Positions 39,384 through 49,594 of a DNA stretch of 64,000 bases are shown here, piece after piece; within the stretch, counting starts at the first letter, position 1; the number at the start of each line of letters is the position of its first letter. The position numbers and the translations under genes were made by a program. The notes beneath the pieces are model-generated. The model was not told the origin of the DNA and searched no databases. It was given only the letters and a program-made list of their open reading frames with translations. Source of the DNA: Haematobia irritans (taxonomy: Eukaryota > Arthropoda > Insecta > Diptera > Muscidae); NCBI RefSeq assembly GCF_050003625.1, contig NC_134398.1, positions 98,125,479 through 98,189,478 on the forward strand. The letters are read 5' to 3'.

Positions 39384-40610
39384 ATGCAGCGAAATTCCAA
39401 GTCATCCACTGGGTTGCTAACTTCAGGGCCCAGTGGACGGGTATCGACTGGAGTTATAAATCTGGGCAATGACCAAGAGTTAGGCCCAATTAGTCGACCT
39501 GTAGACGGGTCGACAGGTGGCGACACACTGACAAGTCGAACTTTTTCTAAGGTAACGACATCAAAAGGAGGTAATCCCTCACGAAAGAGATTCAAGGAAC
39601 GCAGAAATGCTTTGTTTATCCTAAAGAAGTTAGGATCAGTCGACCCAAGCACGTTGTCGGCTAAACAAAGCGATTCCTTAAAATGGGCTCAAGGAATTCT
39701 TGAGACTGGAAAAAGGGAACGATCGCCGGATGAGCTGCCATCCTCCAAAAGGGATCAAAGATCGTTTGCCTCAGTTGCTAAAGATAGCCTTGTGATGGCT
39801 ATCATTAATAAAGGAGCATTGGACGGTATGGTTCCAAAGCAAAAATGGGGGGAAATTGAGAATGCTCTATCTGTCGTCTACTCACAGGTACTGGAAAAGT
39901 TTCCCGGCCCAGATCCTCGACACCAAGAGGCTGGTTGGTATCAAGGACGATTTAAGCTAGTCGCATTTGAGGACCAGAGGTCTATAGAATGTTTTAAAGC
40001 TGCTCTGATACTAATTGGTGAAGTTTGGGAAGGAGCTGCTCTAGAGTTAGTCGAGAAGAAAGACATACCGGCTAGACCTAGAGCACATGCCTGGATACCT
40101 GCAAACCCTTCTGACCCTGAATCTATTTTAAATAGACTGAAACGATGCAATCCAGATCTTCCAACAGCTGATTGGAAGGTTGGCCGTTTGGATGAAGTGG
40201 ATGGACCAAGACGGCATGCAGTGTTTATATTGAACACTCAGTCTTTGCCACATCTGGCAAAGTCCCAGGGCCGTGTATGTTATGGCTTTCATTATATCCA
40301 AATGAAGGTGTATAAAAACGATCAGCTAAAGGATTCAGAAATGGACAAGCCTCTGTCTGAATCAGAAGTAAGCGGATCCTCTTGCGAAGTCGAGGGAGAT
40401 ACCAAAGTTGAAGACATGGATAGATACCGTATGCGTGAGGAGGCTTCTATTGCCTCAGAACTCACCAAAGTCGAACCTATGGTTATTGCGAGAGTCACCG
40501 ATATCTCTGAAGAGGACATTCTTGATGACTCGATCGAAGCGGCTGATGTGACGGTTGTTGAAAATCTCGATGGTCCTACGGATCCTCCAGATAAATCTTC
40601 ATCATTGTAA
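39384..40610 (+). CDS. LOA LINE ORF1 protein (408 aa)
   Basis: RNA-binding/chaperone-type ORF1 product of the retrotransposon. The N-terminal third is Ser/Thr- and Lys/Arg-rich (GGNPSRKRFKERRNALF). The middle has DPRHQEAGWYQGRFKLVAFED and EVWEGAALELVEKKDIP, which resemble the conserved domain (DUF4780-type) of LOA/R1-like ORF1 proteins. The C-terminal 90 residues are acidic. No CCHC knuckle is visible, unlike Jockey ORF1. The first ATG follows AGCCACC. The last 44 bases overlap ORF2 in another frame. Confidence 0.8.
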   Translation: MQRNSKSSTGLLTSGPSGRVSTGVINLGNDQELGPISRPVDGSTGGDTLTSRTFSKVTTSKGGNPSRKRFKERRNALFILKKLGSVDPSTLSAKQSDSLKWAQGILETGKRERSPDELPSSKRDQRSFASVAKDSLVMAIINKGALDGMVPKQKWGEIENALSVVYSQVLEKFPGPDPRHQEAGWYQGRFKLVAFEDQRSIECFKAALILIGEVWEGAALELVEKKDIPARPRAHAWIPANPSDPESILNRLKRCNPDLPTADWKVGRLDEVDGPRRHAVFILNTQSLPHLAKSQGRVCYGFHYIQMKVYKNDQLKDSEMDKPLSESEVSGSSCEVEGDTKVEDMDRYRMREEASIASELTKVEPMVIARVTDISEEDILDDSIEAADVTVVENLDGPTDPPDKSSSL

Positions 40611-43600
40611 GGCTGCATGTGCTGCCTTAAAAGTTCTCCTGATGAAAGGGGACATAGATATAGTTCTTATTCAAGAACCATATGTTTACAAAAACAAAAT
40701 ATGTGAATTAAGTACTCCGGGGTTCAAACTATTGCAGTATACTGGTAATGATGTAAATCGAGCCTGTATAATTGCTAAAAACGAGCTCAATTTGTTTCTG
40801 CTTCCCTCAATGTGCAATACAGACACTGTCGTTGCAAGTTTAGAAATAGCCAAATGCAAATATTGGGTATCTTCGGTCTACATGGGACATGACAGGGAGA
40901 TGCCTCCATATGCCGTTAAGACCTTAGTGGAGGAGTCACTGAAAACAAAGGCGAAACTCATTATGGGATGCGATGCGAATGCACATCATAGTATATGGGG
41001 AAGTAGTGATACTAATGCAAGGGGAGAGTCGCTAATAGAGTTTATTTTGCGTACTAATCTGGTAGTTTGCAACAAGGGAGATGTCCCAACCTTTGTCACT
41101 AAAAACAGGCAAGAGGTTTTGGACATCACCTTGGCCTCGCAAGAACTAAATGAAATGATATCTGAGTGGCAGGTTTTAAGTGAACACAGCTTCTCAGATC
41201 ATCGCTACATCAGTTTCAAATTTGATGTTCATATCACCAAGATCATATTTCCGCCAAATGTTAGGAAAGCTGACTGGAATAGGTATAGGGAATCGTTCAA
41301 TATGATGATACCGGAAATAACAGAGACAAATATGAGAAATGTGCAAGATATCGAACACGCAGTGGAGCGGATTACTAAGGCCTTCAACATTTCACTGAAA
41401 GCTGCATGCCCTAGAGGAAAGCCAAGGGGGAAACATCGACCACCATGGTGGTCTACGGAATTAAGTAATATGAGGAAATCCTGCAGGAAGCTCTTTAACA
41501 AGGCAAAGTCCACCAGAGCCCCTGAGGACTGGGACGCTTACAAGAAGAATCTGAGAGGATACAAGCGAGAACTGAGAAAGGCTCAGCATAACTCTTGGAA
41601 TGCTTACTGCAGCAGTATTGAGAATACGTCCGAGGCTTCCAGACTACGGAAGGTTCTAGCATCCACCAACTCCGCTCCAGGTTTCATTAAAACATCGGAG
41701 GGCAATTGGACAACGTCCAGTAAGGAGACGCTGGAGGTACTATTGGACACACATTTTCCTGGAAATCAGACGGTTGAACCATGTACTGGCGGTGCCACAG
41801 TTGCTCAGCGGTCGTTTCCTGTCGAGGAAATTGTATCGGAAACTAGAATAAGATGGGCGCTAAATAGCTTTGGACCATTCAAATCCCCTGGACCTGATGG
41901 AATTACTCCGGCGGAGTTACAAGCTGTAACTGACAAAATTATCCCCTGGTTGTCGGTGATATATAAAGGATGTATCAACTTATCATATATCCCAGGAAAG
42001 TGGAGGGAAACAAAAGTCGTTTTCATACCTAAAGCGGGAAAAGCCTCTCACTCGAGGGCGAAGGATTTCCGACCAATCAGCTTATCCTCATTCCTACTTA
42101 AGACTCTGGAGAGGATGATAGATATTTATCTTAGAACTAGCATCGATTCAAGTTTGTTCTCGAAACGACAGCATGCATACTCGAAGGGCAGGTCTACTGA
42201 GACCGCACTACATGAACTAGTCAGCTTTATTGAAAGCTCACTATCTGTCAAAGAATACACAATCGTGGCGTTTCTAGACATCGAAGGGGCGTTCAATAAT
42301 GTCCATCCGAGCTCGATATTAAATGGACTGATAACTCTGAATGTTGATCCATGTATACTCAGGCTGTTAGACGAACTGCTAATGAAGAGACGTATTTCAG
42401 CCACACTAGGACAAGCAAACATACAAAGGTATGTGAACAGAGGCACTCCCCAAGGAGGAGTCCTATCACCTCTTCTTTGGAATGTTGCTATAAATAGCCT
42501 TCTGGTTACTCTAGAAAAAGAAAGGATAAAAGTGTTGGCATACGCAGATGATGTGGCTCTGGCAGTCAGGGGAAAATTCCCATCCACAATCAGAGATATT
42601 ATTCAGAGGGCCCTCCGGATGACTGAGAAATGGGCGAAAGACAATGGTCTTGGGGTAAATCCTGCAAAGACAGAATTAGTCATGTACTGCAACGATCGCA
42701 AAACTCCCACGGTTAGGCCTATTTCCTTAGGGGGTATTGAAATTCCCTTTGGTGAATGTGCAAAATACCTTGGCGTTATTTTGGACAGGAAGCTGAACTT
42801 TAAGCTTAATATTGAAGAAAGGGCGAGAAAGGCAACTGTATCTTTGTACTCGTGCAAAAAGGCAATAGGAAAAAAGTGGGGACTGAAACCAAAAATTGTG
42901 CATTGGCTATACACGGCAGTGGTTAGACCTATAATGCTATATGGTGTTGTAGTCTGGTGGCCGGCACTTCAGAAACCGACTTGTTTAGATAAAGTTCAGC
43001 GTATGGCGTGTTTGTGTATTTCAGGCGCATTCAGCAAGACAGGAACAAATTCCCTTAATGTCGTGCTGCATCTATTGCCTTTAGACATTTTGGCCAAACA
43101 GTCAGCTGCAACAACGGCTGTGCGGTTGCGCGAACTATCGCTGTGGTCGGAAAAAGGTTACGGTCACAGTTCTGTCCTCAAAACAATGCCAGATGTGCCT
43201 AACGTAGTGGATTACACTTTGGCGAGTCCACTTTTCGACAAAAAGTTTGAGACTCTAATCCCCAACAGTGAGGCGTGGTGCACACAGACCCCGGGGAATA
43301 AAGAATATATAGATTTCTACACTGATGGCTCCAAATTGGATGGACAAGTGGGGTTCGGAGTATATTCTAATGATCTGGAACTTCGAATAGCGAAAAGATT
43401 ACCTAATCACTGTAGTGTTTTTCAGGCTGAAATATTAGCAATAAGAGAGGTGGCGAATTGGCTGAGAAGTAATGTTCCAAAAAATGTGGGCATTAATATA
43501 TACTCAGACAGTCAACCTGCAATAAAATCCTTGGACTCTGTGTTCCTCAACTCGAAAACGGCCATCGACTGCCGCAAATCTCTCAATGAGATGGCTGAGC

Positions 43601-44160
43601 AGTACAATATTCACCTAATATGGGTGCCTGGCCATAGGAACATACCGGGGAACTGCGAAGCGGATGAGTTGGCAAGGCTAGGGACTACCTTACATATTCC
43701 AGGGGAACTAGAATTTGTTGGTATGCCCCTAGCTACCTGCAAGCTCATGCTGCGTGAGAAGGCTGTTATGATGGCAAATGTTCGATGGGAGAATTGCAAG
43801 GGTTGTAACGACACCAAGCAAATATGGCCCCATTTCAACTTAAACCGCACACTAGATATGCTAATGTTCTCGAGACGTCAGATATCACTCCTGATATCTG
43901 CTATAACGGGTCGCTGCCTGATAGGCGATTTTGCAAAAACTATTGGCGCGAAGTATAATGACTATTGTATGAGCTGTCATGATGCGGAGGAAAAAGAATC
44001 AATTAAACACCTCTTGTGTGAGTGTCCTGCATTTTGTGTAAAGCGCAAGCAACTTTTAGGAGCATATAGCTTCAGATTACTGGCGGATCTGGAAAACGTT
44101 AACTTAAGCAGTCTGCTACTGTTTTTGGAACAATCTGGTTGGTTCAACAAAGAAAAATAA
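40567..44160 (+). CDS. LOA LINE ORF2: endonuclease, reverse transcriptase, RNase H
   Basis: About 1,197 residues, uninterrupted. Apurinic-type endonuclease: LQINLHHCKAA, DIVLIQEPYVYK, GCDANAHHSIWG (40966-40989) and SDHR (41194-41205). RT: FKSPGPDGITPAELQ, HAYSKGRSTETAL, FLDIEGAFNNV, GTPQGGVLSPLLW and catalytic AYADDVALA (YADD at 42541-42552). RNase H: FYTDGSKLDG, IYSDSQPAIKSL and CEADELARLG. C-terminal zinc-like CMSCHDAEEKESIKHLLCEC. The first ATG (40567) lies inside ORF1 in the +1 frame, so translation probably needs re-initiation or shifting. All expected catalytic motifs are present, so the copy could be active. Confidence 0.9.
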   Translation, partial: SMVLRILQINLHHCKAACAALKVLLMKGDIDIVLIQEPYVYKNKICELSTPGFKLLQYTGNDVNRACIIAKNELNLFLLPSMCNTDTVVASLEIAKCKYWVSSVYMGHDREMPPYAVKTLVEESLKTKAKLIMGCDANAHHSIWGSSDTNARGESLIEFILRTNLVVCNKGDVPTFVTKNRQEVLDITLASQELNEMISEWQVLSEHSFSDHRYISFKFDVHITKIIFPPNVRKADWNRYRESFNMMIPEITETNMRNVQDIEHAVERITKAFNISLKAACPRGKPRGKHRPPWWSTELSNMRKSCRKLFNKAKSTRAPEDWDAYKKNLRGYKRELRKAQHNSWNAYCSSIENTSEASRLRKVLASTNSAPGFIKTSEGNWTTSSKETLEVLLDTHFPGNQTVEPCTGGATVAQRSFPVEEIVSETRIRWALNSFGPFKSPGPDGITPAELQAVTDKIIPWLSVIYKGCINLSYIPGKWRETKVVFIPKAGKASHSRAKDFRPISLSSFLLKTLERMIDIYLRTSIDSSLFSKRQHAYSKGRSTETALHELVSFIESSLSVKEYTIVAFLDIEGAFNNVHPSSILNGLITLNVDPCILRLLDELLMKRRISATLGQANIQRYVNRGTPQGGVLSPLLWNVAINSLLVTLEKERIKVLAYADDVALAVRGKFPSTIRDIIQRALRMTEKWAKDNGLGVNPAKTELVMYCNDRKTPTVRPISLGGIEIPFGECAKYLGVILDRKLNFKLNIEERARKATVSLYSCKKAIGKKWGLKPKIVHWLYTAVVRPIMLYGVVVWWPALQKPTCLDKVQRMACLCISGAFSKTGTNSLNVVLHLLPLDILAKQSAATTAVRLRELSLWSEKGYGHSSVLKTMPDVPNVVDYTLASPLFDKKFETLIPNSEAWCTQTPGNKEYIDFYTDGSKLDGQVGFGVYSNDLELRIAKRLPNHCSVFQAEILAIREVANWLRSNVPKNVGINIYSDSQPAIKSLDSVFLNSKTAIDCRKSLNEMAEQYNIHLIWVPGHRNIPGNCEADELARLGTTLHIPGELEFVGMPLATCKLMLREKAVMMANVRWENCKGCNDTKQIWPHFNLNRTLDMLMFSRRQISLLISAITGRCLIGDFAKTIGAKYNDYCMSCHDAEEKESIKHLLCECPAFCVKRKQLLGAYSFRLLADLENVNLSSLLLFLEQSGWFNKEK

Positions 44161-44297
44161 TCAAGAAGGTTCAGCGGTTAAAACTAGAAGTGCCCATATG
44201 TAATAGGTACTTTTAGTTAATGTGGTATCACAATGGACTGAATAGTCTAAGTGAGCCTGAATCTTAATCGGGCTGCCACTTTAACCTAACCTAACCT
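44161..44297 (+). other. LOA LINE 3' UTR with (AACCT)n tail
   Basis: Contains GTGGTATCACAATGGACTGA and AATCGGGCTGCCAC, then TTTAACCTAACCTAACCT. The same segment ends every LOA copy here (29453, 32345, 33530) and forms the 3' tail of the SINE. No poly(A) signal. Confidence 0.85.
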
Positions 44298-44701
44298 ACT
44301 CTCTCATAGTATAACAACCCCTTTGCTTTGTTATTTTGCATTCTCATTTCATCTCATTGTCATTGTTATTGTTGTTGTAGTAATGCGAGCATATATGTAT
44401 GTGAGTGTATATGTGTTTGGCAGACACCAAAATAACTTAATGGTCGTTGATTCTTCTAGCGTTGTCAAAGAATGTTCTGGCGTTGCCAGAATATTGTAGT
44501 GCTGCCAGAATATTCTCACATTGCCAGACCGTCGTATATAAAAGCGCTCGCATGCTGCTAACGAGTCAGTCTTAATTAAAGCGTCATCAGTGTGAACGAA
44601 TTGTAAAGTGAATAGTAAATAAATTGTAGATTAACGTTATTGAAACGAACAGTATTTTAATTGACGGGTAATTAAAAACGCCTAAATATAAAAACGTAAC
44701 A
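44298..44701 (+). repeat. 5' LTR of gypsy element, right part
   Basis: Matches 51873-52287 of the 3' LTR except for a 14-bp indel near 44585. It ends CGTAACA, the complement of the LTR start TGTTACG. Confidence 0.85.
44470..44571 (+). promoter_or_regulatory. Gypsy LTR promoter with heat-shock-element-like repeats
   Basis: Three GAANNTTC-like palindromes, GAATGTTC (44470), GAATATTG (44489) and GAATATTC (44508), are spaced exactly 19 bp apart. TATATAAAAG (44535-44544) and the initiator TCAGTC (44566-44571) follow with about 33 bp from TATA to start. The 3' LTR repeats the same layout (52045, 52064, 52083; TATA 52110; initiator 52141). The palindromes look like half-size HSF sites, which is inference. 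Confidence 0.6.
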
Positions 44702-44703
44702 AT

Positions 44704-44717
44704 TGGTGTCGGAAGTG
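44704..44717 (+). other. tRNA primer-binding site of the gypsy element
   Basis: TGGTGTCGGAAGTG begins two bases after the LTR end, the position and TGG start expected for a primer-binding site. The priming tRNA was not identified with certainty (a Leu tRNA is possible). Confidence 0.7.
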
Positions 44718-45916
44718 AAATAACGAAAAAAATTACAAAGAAGTTTAATGAGCTTCGAGTGGAAGACTTAAAAAAGGAATTGAGCAAACTGGAGCTGCCG
44801 ACAACAGGCAATAAGGCCCAGCTTCAAAAGCGTCTACTGGAAGAGTTTGAACGGCGTAATATGGACATTGCGACGCATGAGTTTGATTATAAGGAAGACA
44901 TTGATGAATCAATACTCGTCAATACCAGCAGTGTAGAAACTCCGTCTGTGGCTTCGAGAAGCAAGTTCTAGAAAATTGGAAGAAAAATTCGACGAAAATT
45001 CTAGAATTCTCAATGAAAAACTACAACAAATTTCTGAAGGCATGGAGAAACGTGTGGACCATATAGAAAATCAAATTGTGGAATTGGATAATAAAGTTCT
45101 TTCGGTGGATGAAAAAATTATGGTTCATGATGAGAAGTTTCTACACATCGAGAAAAAAATGTCAGAGCTGGAAGTTAAAGGTGGTCAAGTGCGCGTCATC
45201 GAGGGCTCAAAAATCAAAACTCCTATTTTCGATGGCTCAACGTCATTTCATTTCTTCAAATTCTAATTCGAAATGGTTGCTTGTAGAAATTTGTGGAATG
45301 ACGATGATAAAGCAATTGAACTTCTATTGGCATTAAAGGGCAATGCTGCTGATGTGATACAAAGCATTCCCACTGCTTCTAGAAATAACTATAATGAAGT
45401 AATAGCGGCACTTCAACGCAAGTATGGTGGAGAGCACAATATATTCAGAATGGAATTGAGATGAAGAATCCAGAAATCGAATGAGCGGCTAGTGCTTTTG
45501 ACATACCCAGGTGAGAGTCATCCTCTTGTGGACCGCATCAAGATTGAGACCTTCGTCAATGGAATTCGAGACCCAGATATAAAATGTGTCACAAAAGGCT
45601 ACATTCGCTGAAACAGTAATATTCGCACTCGCACAGGAGACTGCGAGATTGCTAGCGCGGCCTCAAATTCACAAGGTACGTAAAGTAGAGACAGAGTGTG
45701 ACGAATCAAAGTTCGTTATTGAGTCGATGAAAGAGGCCACGAAGCAGGCAATGCAAGAAATGAAGCAAGAGGCAAATAAATCCCGGATCAAATGCTATAA
45801 CTGTGATAAGCCGAGACATCTAGCTCGAGAATGCAAAGCACGACGCAAACGGTCAAGATCCACATCACCATTTCCAATAAACACCACATTGTCAAATGAG
45901 TCACCTTTAAACTAAA
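44711..45916 (+). pseudogene. Gypsy gag with SAP domain, coiled coil and zinc knuckle
   Basis: The frame opens right after the PBS without an obvious ATG. LRVEDLKKELSKLELPTTGN plus AQLQKRLLEEF is a SAP-type DNA-binding helix pair. A stop at 44969-44971 is followed by a heptad-rich coiled coil (44976-45200), capsid-like KTPIFDGSTSF, LLLALKGNAADVIQSIP and RKYGGEHN, then the knuckle CYNCDKPRHLAREC (CX2CX4HX4C, near 45794). Frameshifts near 45262, 45465 and 45590 break it. Confidence 0.8.
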
Positions 45917-48838
45917 TCGAGCTAGTTCAGCGGGGCAAGAGCTGGCTCACTCAGACGATGACCCCACCATCTCCATAGCAATAGTTCAACAGAAAAATAA
46001 CAATTTAACTATTGCGTGTGCTATTAATGGCGACAAGCGTACTTTGACGTTGGATACTGATTTAGTAAAAGGAAAAGTTACACCACTTACACCGCAACCG
46101 TATATGGAAAGATCGCCGTAAAATTAACTATTGCTAACATATTCGTTACATATGATTTCATTGTGGCCGATATAGTAGACGAAATTATAATCGGAGCGGA
46201 TTTCATGATTGCTTTTGATCTCAATCTGGATATGAAGCGTCGTGTAATGACATGGTGCGATACCGAAATAACGGTAAACGTTGGTTACGACGAGAATACA
46301 CCTGTCAGACGTTTGACAACGAGCCAGTCAGAGTCTATACCACCGAATGCCGAAGCAATTATATGGGTTTCTATGAATGGAGATTGTGAAGTCGGCCAAT
46401 TGTGGGTTGTTGAACCAGCAGAAAACAAAGACAACAACATCTTGATAGCAAATGCCCTGGTAACAACGAACGAAGAGAGACTAATACCAGTTCATGTCTT
46501 AAACTTGTCTGACAATCACGAGCAAATTGTAAAATTTTCTGACATTGGCAAATGTACACCAGCCGAGGCAATAGTCAATTTCGAAGACAACTCATCAAAG
46601 ACGCATGGAGCAGTGAGAAAACATCTAGAAGGGTATGTCGAGGCTTGGATACGTCCTCTATCGCCGTCAGAGAGAAATAAAGCCAAGCAATTGTTGTGGA
46701 AAAAAGCCTCTGTTTTTGCTTCTGAAAAGGTAAATCATGGAAGAACATTTGTAGTGAAACATGCAATTAAAACTGCAGAAGAAAGGCCCATAAAACAGGC
46801 ACCACGAAGTGTTCCCCTGGCAAAAAGAGACGAAGTTCAAAAGCTCATAAAGGAAATGGCGGAGAGTGGTGTGATCGAGCCATCATCAAGTCCTTGGTGT
46901 TCCCCAGTTGTGCTGGCCAAAAAGAAAGATGGAAGTACCCGATTCTGCATGGACTACAGAAAACTGAATGATGTCACCAAAAAGAACAGTTATCCGCTTC
47001 CACGCATTGATGACACGTTGGGCACACTAGACGGAACAACATGATTTTCTTGACTTGCAGAGTGGATATTGGCAAGTAGAGATCGCCGAGAAAGACAAGG
47101 AAAAGACGGCTTTTGGCGTTAATGGCGGTCTCTGGCAATTCAATGTAATGCCGTTCGGGCTCTGCAACGTCCGGCTACCTTCAAAAGATTGATGGAGCGG
47201 GTACTGAAGGGGTTGCACTGGAAGTCGTGCTTGATATACTTGGATGACATCATAGTGATGGGCAAAACATTTGACGAGCACCTAAGAACTTGAAAGACGT
47301 TATCCAGCAATTGTCAGCCGCTGGCCTACGCCTTAACACAAAGAAATGCTCCCTTTTCCAGCGGGAAGTTAAATACCTGGGTCATCATGTGACTGCAGAG
47401 GGCATATCCACCGATGAAGACAAAATCCAAGCTGTCAGAGATTGGCCACGACCCCGAAATCTCCACGGATTAAGAGGTTTCCTTGGGTTATGTACATATT
47501 ACCGACGATTCGTCCCAAACTTCGCCAGCATCGCCGCTAGTCTCCATAAATTGAAGCAAAAAGGTCAGAAGTTCCAGTGGAGCGACGAACAGGAGGATTC
47601 ATTCCAACATTTAAAATAATTTTTATGTTCAGCTCCTGTTCTAGCGTATCCTATTCCGGGCGAAAAATTTGTTTTGGATACTGATACTAGCGCGCATGGT
47701 ATTGGAGGTGCTATCCCAACAGATAAACGGCAAGGAGAAGGTCATCGGATATTTTAGCCGAACGTTGTCCAAGCCCGAAAAGAACTACTATGTAACGCGA
47801 CGAGAGCTGCTAGCCATCATAGAGAGTGTAAAACATTATCATAAATATTTTTATGAAAAACTATTCTTGCTCAGGACTGATCACTCAGCTCTACGATGGT
47901 TGCTCCAATTCAAGAATCCGGAAGCTCAACTGGCACGTTGGATCGAGAGGCTCCAAAGCTATGATTTCAGTATCGAGCATAGAAAAGGTGGAAAACACGG
48001 TAACGCTGGCGCTTTGTCACGTCGACCTTGCAGTATAGAATGGAAGCACTGCTCGAAAGTTCAACACAAGGAGGAGATTGTTGATATTCGCCTGTTACAC
48101 ATCGAATCTGGAGTGGACTGGCCAACAGAACAGCGTAAAGATCCCATTTTGAACAAAATTATTTCGGCAAAGGAAGAGAACAGAAGCCCAGTAAAAAAGA
48201 CATCGCAGCCGAAAGTCCACTTATGAAATTATACTGGGCTCAATGGAATAGATTAGTTCTAGTCAATGGATCCCTGCAACGTAAATGGGAAAGCGAAGAT
48301 GGCAAGAGCAGCCGAAATTTGATCATCGTACCGGATTCCAAAATAAGAGACGTTTTGGCGGAGTTCCATAATGGTCCCAGTGGAGGTCATCTGGGAATAA
48401 CCAAAACAGCCGAGAAAGTGAAGCTGGGTTGGATGCCAGAAATCAATTGCTGAATGGGTAGCCAATTGCGAGAATGCAAGAGTATAGACCAGGAGCCCCG
48501 TTTGAAGAATAGCAATGGACGTGGCAGGCCCTTTCCCAGTAAGTGATTCTGGAAACCGTTATGTCCTTGTGGTCATGGATTACTTCAGCAAATGGCAGGA
48601 GGTGTATGCAATTCCAAACCAAGAGGCAAAACCGATTGTGGATGTGGTCAACAAAAACTGGATATGTCGCTACGGTGTGCCGTCCGAGATTCACCCAGAT
48701 CAGGGAAGAAATTTTGAATCGGCCATATTCAAAGAGATGTGTGAATCCCTTGGTATCAAGAAAACGAGGACTACGCCATTACATCCACAATCCGATGGCA
48801 TGGTAGAAAGGTTTAATCGCACTCTGGATGGAGTATTT
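45917..48838 (+). pseudogene. Gypsy pol, first part: PR, RT, RNase H, integrase
   Basis: The protease site is degraded (LDTD in place of DTGA, near 46053), followed by [10 protein letters not shown] (46780-47280) has [31 protein letters not shown] and catalytic YLDDII near 47236. RNase H has FVLDTDTSAHG, YFSRTLSKPEKNY and RTDHSALRWL. The integrase zinc region is HNGPSGGHLG. The core (48515-48838) has MDVAGPFPVSD, HPDQGRNFESAIF and SDGMVERFNRTL, so the DDE triad is present. At least six frameshifts or stops (for example 47041, 47170, 47293, 47618, 48450). Broken at 48838 by the inverted-repeat cassette. Confidence 0.85.
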
Positions 48839-48945
48839 ATTAAATTAATTTCTTTTAACTTATATTTCATGTTAGCCTGATAATGAAACAGGCAATTGAC
48901 GTCCAAATGCATTATATCTAATTATACAATTATTATTCGAGCTTT

Positions 48946-49221
48946 ATGGACAGATATAGATTAAGGAACATGGTTAATAGAGCCATTGAAAAGAAAACGC
49001 CAGATACCAATCTATACACGCCTGGACTGTACATGTTTCGGTTCGGGCGAATGAACCTTTCCACAGCCTTTAGTATAGTCTGGCTGGGAGAGATAACTCA
49101 ATTTTGGGCCCTTTATGCTAACTCCTTATGGAGAAAACATTTGGGAAATTTCCTCTTACAAATTGAATCATCTTTTCTCCCACTGTACATCATCTTTTCA
49201 TATAACTTACAAGTCCCTTAA
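48946..49221 (+). CDS. 91-aa open frame in the left hairpin arm, unrecognised
   Basis: The frame begins MDRYRLRNMVNRAIEKK and ends with a hydrophobic tail (LPLYIIFSYNLQVP). It is open for 91 codons, and the same frame is present with no change in the opposite arm (49870-49595, minus). I do not recognise the family; the hydrophobic, Trp-containing C-terminal half could be a captured membrane-protein exon. It may also be a chance frame in a foldback repeat. Conservation between arms reflects the inverted duplication, not proof of coding. Confidence 0.25.
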   Translation: MDRYRLRNMVNRAIEKKTPDTNLYTPGLYMFRFGRMNLSTAFSIVWLGEITQFWALYANSLWRKHLGNFLLQIESSFLPLYIIFSYNLQVP

Positions 49222-49594
49222 TCTTATTTTTATTTCGTTTTGTTACATAGTAATGCAACAACACGAAATTTATTTTTAGAAAGCTAATTTGTTAGAATTC
49301 ACCTAAGTGGATTTGGACGTCAATTGCCTGTTTCATTATCAGGCTAACATGAAATATAATAAGCAACGATGAGCCCGTCGTAAAACTGGGAAAAACACGA
49401 CTAATGTACGCGTTAGAATTGTTGTTGTATCCTGGAAACCAGTTTCTGTTAATTGTCATATGTTGTAGTTGACTGTAGAAACAACAAGCATTGTTCGACT
49501 GTTCACCACTTAGGTGAATTCTAACAAATTAGCTTTCTAAAAATAAATTTCGTGTTGTTGCATTACTATGTAACAAAACGAAATAAAAATAAGA

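Larger units (their letters stand above)
39280..44297 (+). mobile_element. Full-length, apparently intact LOA-type LINE
   Basis: 5.0-kb non-LTR retrotransposon with two overlapping open frames (39384-40610 and 40567-44160), a 5' UTR that starts TATTCAACCGTCGAAC, as does the copy at 53137, and a 3' UTR ending in AACCTAACCTAACCT. Domain order in ORF2 is APE endonuclease, RT, RNase H, zinc region. It sits in the gypsy 5' LTR. LTR sequence resumes at 44298, with three LTR bases missing and no clear target duplication. At least six shorter relatives are in this window. Confidence 0.9.

Noticed and set aside
48946..49221. Confident protein-coding call for the hairpin ORF
   Set aside because: Identity of the two copies is explained by the inverted duplication and no family could be recognised, so it is kept only at low confidence.
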